Shown here: positions 45,145 through 45,218 of the stretch, one piece after another | Layout: each line of letters opens with the position of its first letter | How positions within the stretch are numbered: the first letter of the stretch is position 1 | From: Candidatus Thiomargarita nelsonii | GTDB taxonomy: Bacteria > Pseudomonadota > Gammaproteobacteria > Beggiatoales > Beggiatoaceae | DNA: 45,218 nucleotides | NCBI GenBank assembly: GCA_000785145.2 | Contig: JSZA02000046.1 | Span: 1 to 45,218 of the forward strand | Reading direction: 5' to 3' | Translations under genes and position numbers: made by a program | Notes under the pieces: model-generated | The model's input: only the letters and a program-made list of their open reading frames with translations | Told to the model about the DNA's origin: nothing | The model's database searches: none

Positions 45145-45218
45145 GTTAAACTTGGCCCTGTACATCACTCACCCCGAAGGGTGGAACACTGCCCAAGGCC
45201 AGTCTTCAAAACGGTACG
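45145..45218 (-). mobile_element. 3' end of a third group II intron copy
   Basis: On the minus strand the last 74 nt before GTTTAAC (45151-45145) are nearly identical to the last part of copy 1, including the domain VI hairpin CACCCTTCGGGGTG and the 3' half of domain V. The rest lies beyond the window edge. Confidence 0.9.

Overview
The window looks like a chromosome segment of a large sulfur-oxidising gammaproteobacterium of the Beggiatoa/Thioploca/Thiomargarita type. This is inferred from tandem TAACTGA heptads immediately upstream of start codons, an rpoC relic beside one of them, several group II introns, many short palindromic repeats, an NnrS gene, and low-GC accessory DNA crowded with gene fragments. 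The heptads and extra rpoC-like sequences are, from memory, reported features of marine Beggiatoaceae. No rRNA or tRNA gene and no CRISPR array was seen.

Left part (about 0.3-13.5 kb, + strand): a tightly overlapping anaerobic (early cobalt insertion) corrin-ring operon. The order is cbiM-like cobalt uptake, cbiG in two genes, cbiH, cbiA, cbiF, cbiX, cbiC, cbiD, a cbiE-cbiT fusion (cobL) and cbiL. Only the precorrin-6A reductase (cbiJ) is missing among the ring-modifying steps. A complete group II intron with an intact reverse transcriptase/maturase/HNH protein lies inside cobL, and exact excision restores one 439-residue frame.

Middle (13.5-32.6 kb): an accessory and defence region. It holds a Fic protein, a ParA-like ATPase with a HEPN protein, an iron ABC transporter (one permease carries an in-frame stop), a PIN toxin pair, a 1011-residue restriction-methylation enzyme, an HNH protein, a PARIS-like ATPase/DUF4435 pair with a damaged DUF4435 gene, and a Schlafen-type ATP-binding protein. 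The ParA-HEPN-RM cassette is present twice with complementary decay. Between genes lie short relics of rpoC, nnrS, DUF4435, the RM gene and a cytosine methylase, several of them with internal deletions.

Right part (32.6-45.2 kb, - strand): nnrS, an MqsR/MqsA-like pair, an ABC ATPase and permease of the NitT/TauT type separated by a Uma2 gene, then a damaged defence-like module (DUF262, AAA ATPase with a DUF3696-like end, and a phospholipase-D/MIT_C-like protein). That module is interrupted by an IscB nuclease with a probable omega RNA upstream and by a second group II intron, again placed so that excision restores the ATPase frame. The maturase gene of this second intron is broken by four near-identical perfect or near-perfect palindromes, all entered in the same codon phase. 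The window ends inside a third intron copy whose 3' end is almost identical to that of the first.

The strongest candidates for something new are the palindromes in the intron maturase, the ParA-HEPN pair with its decayed duplicate, and the IscB locus inside the interrupted DUF262-ATPase module.
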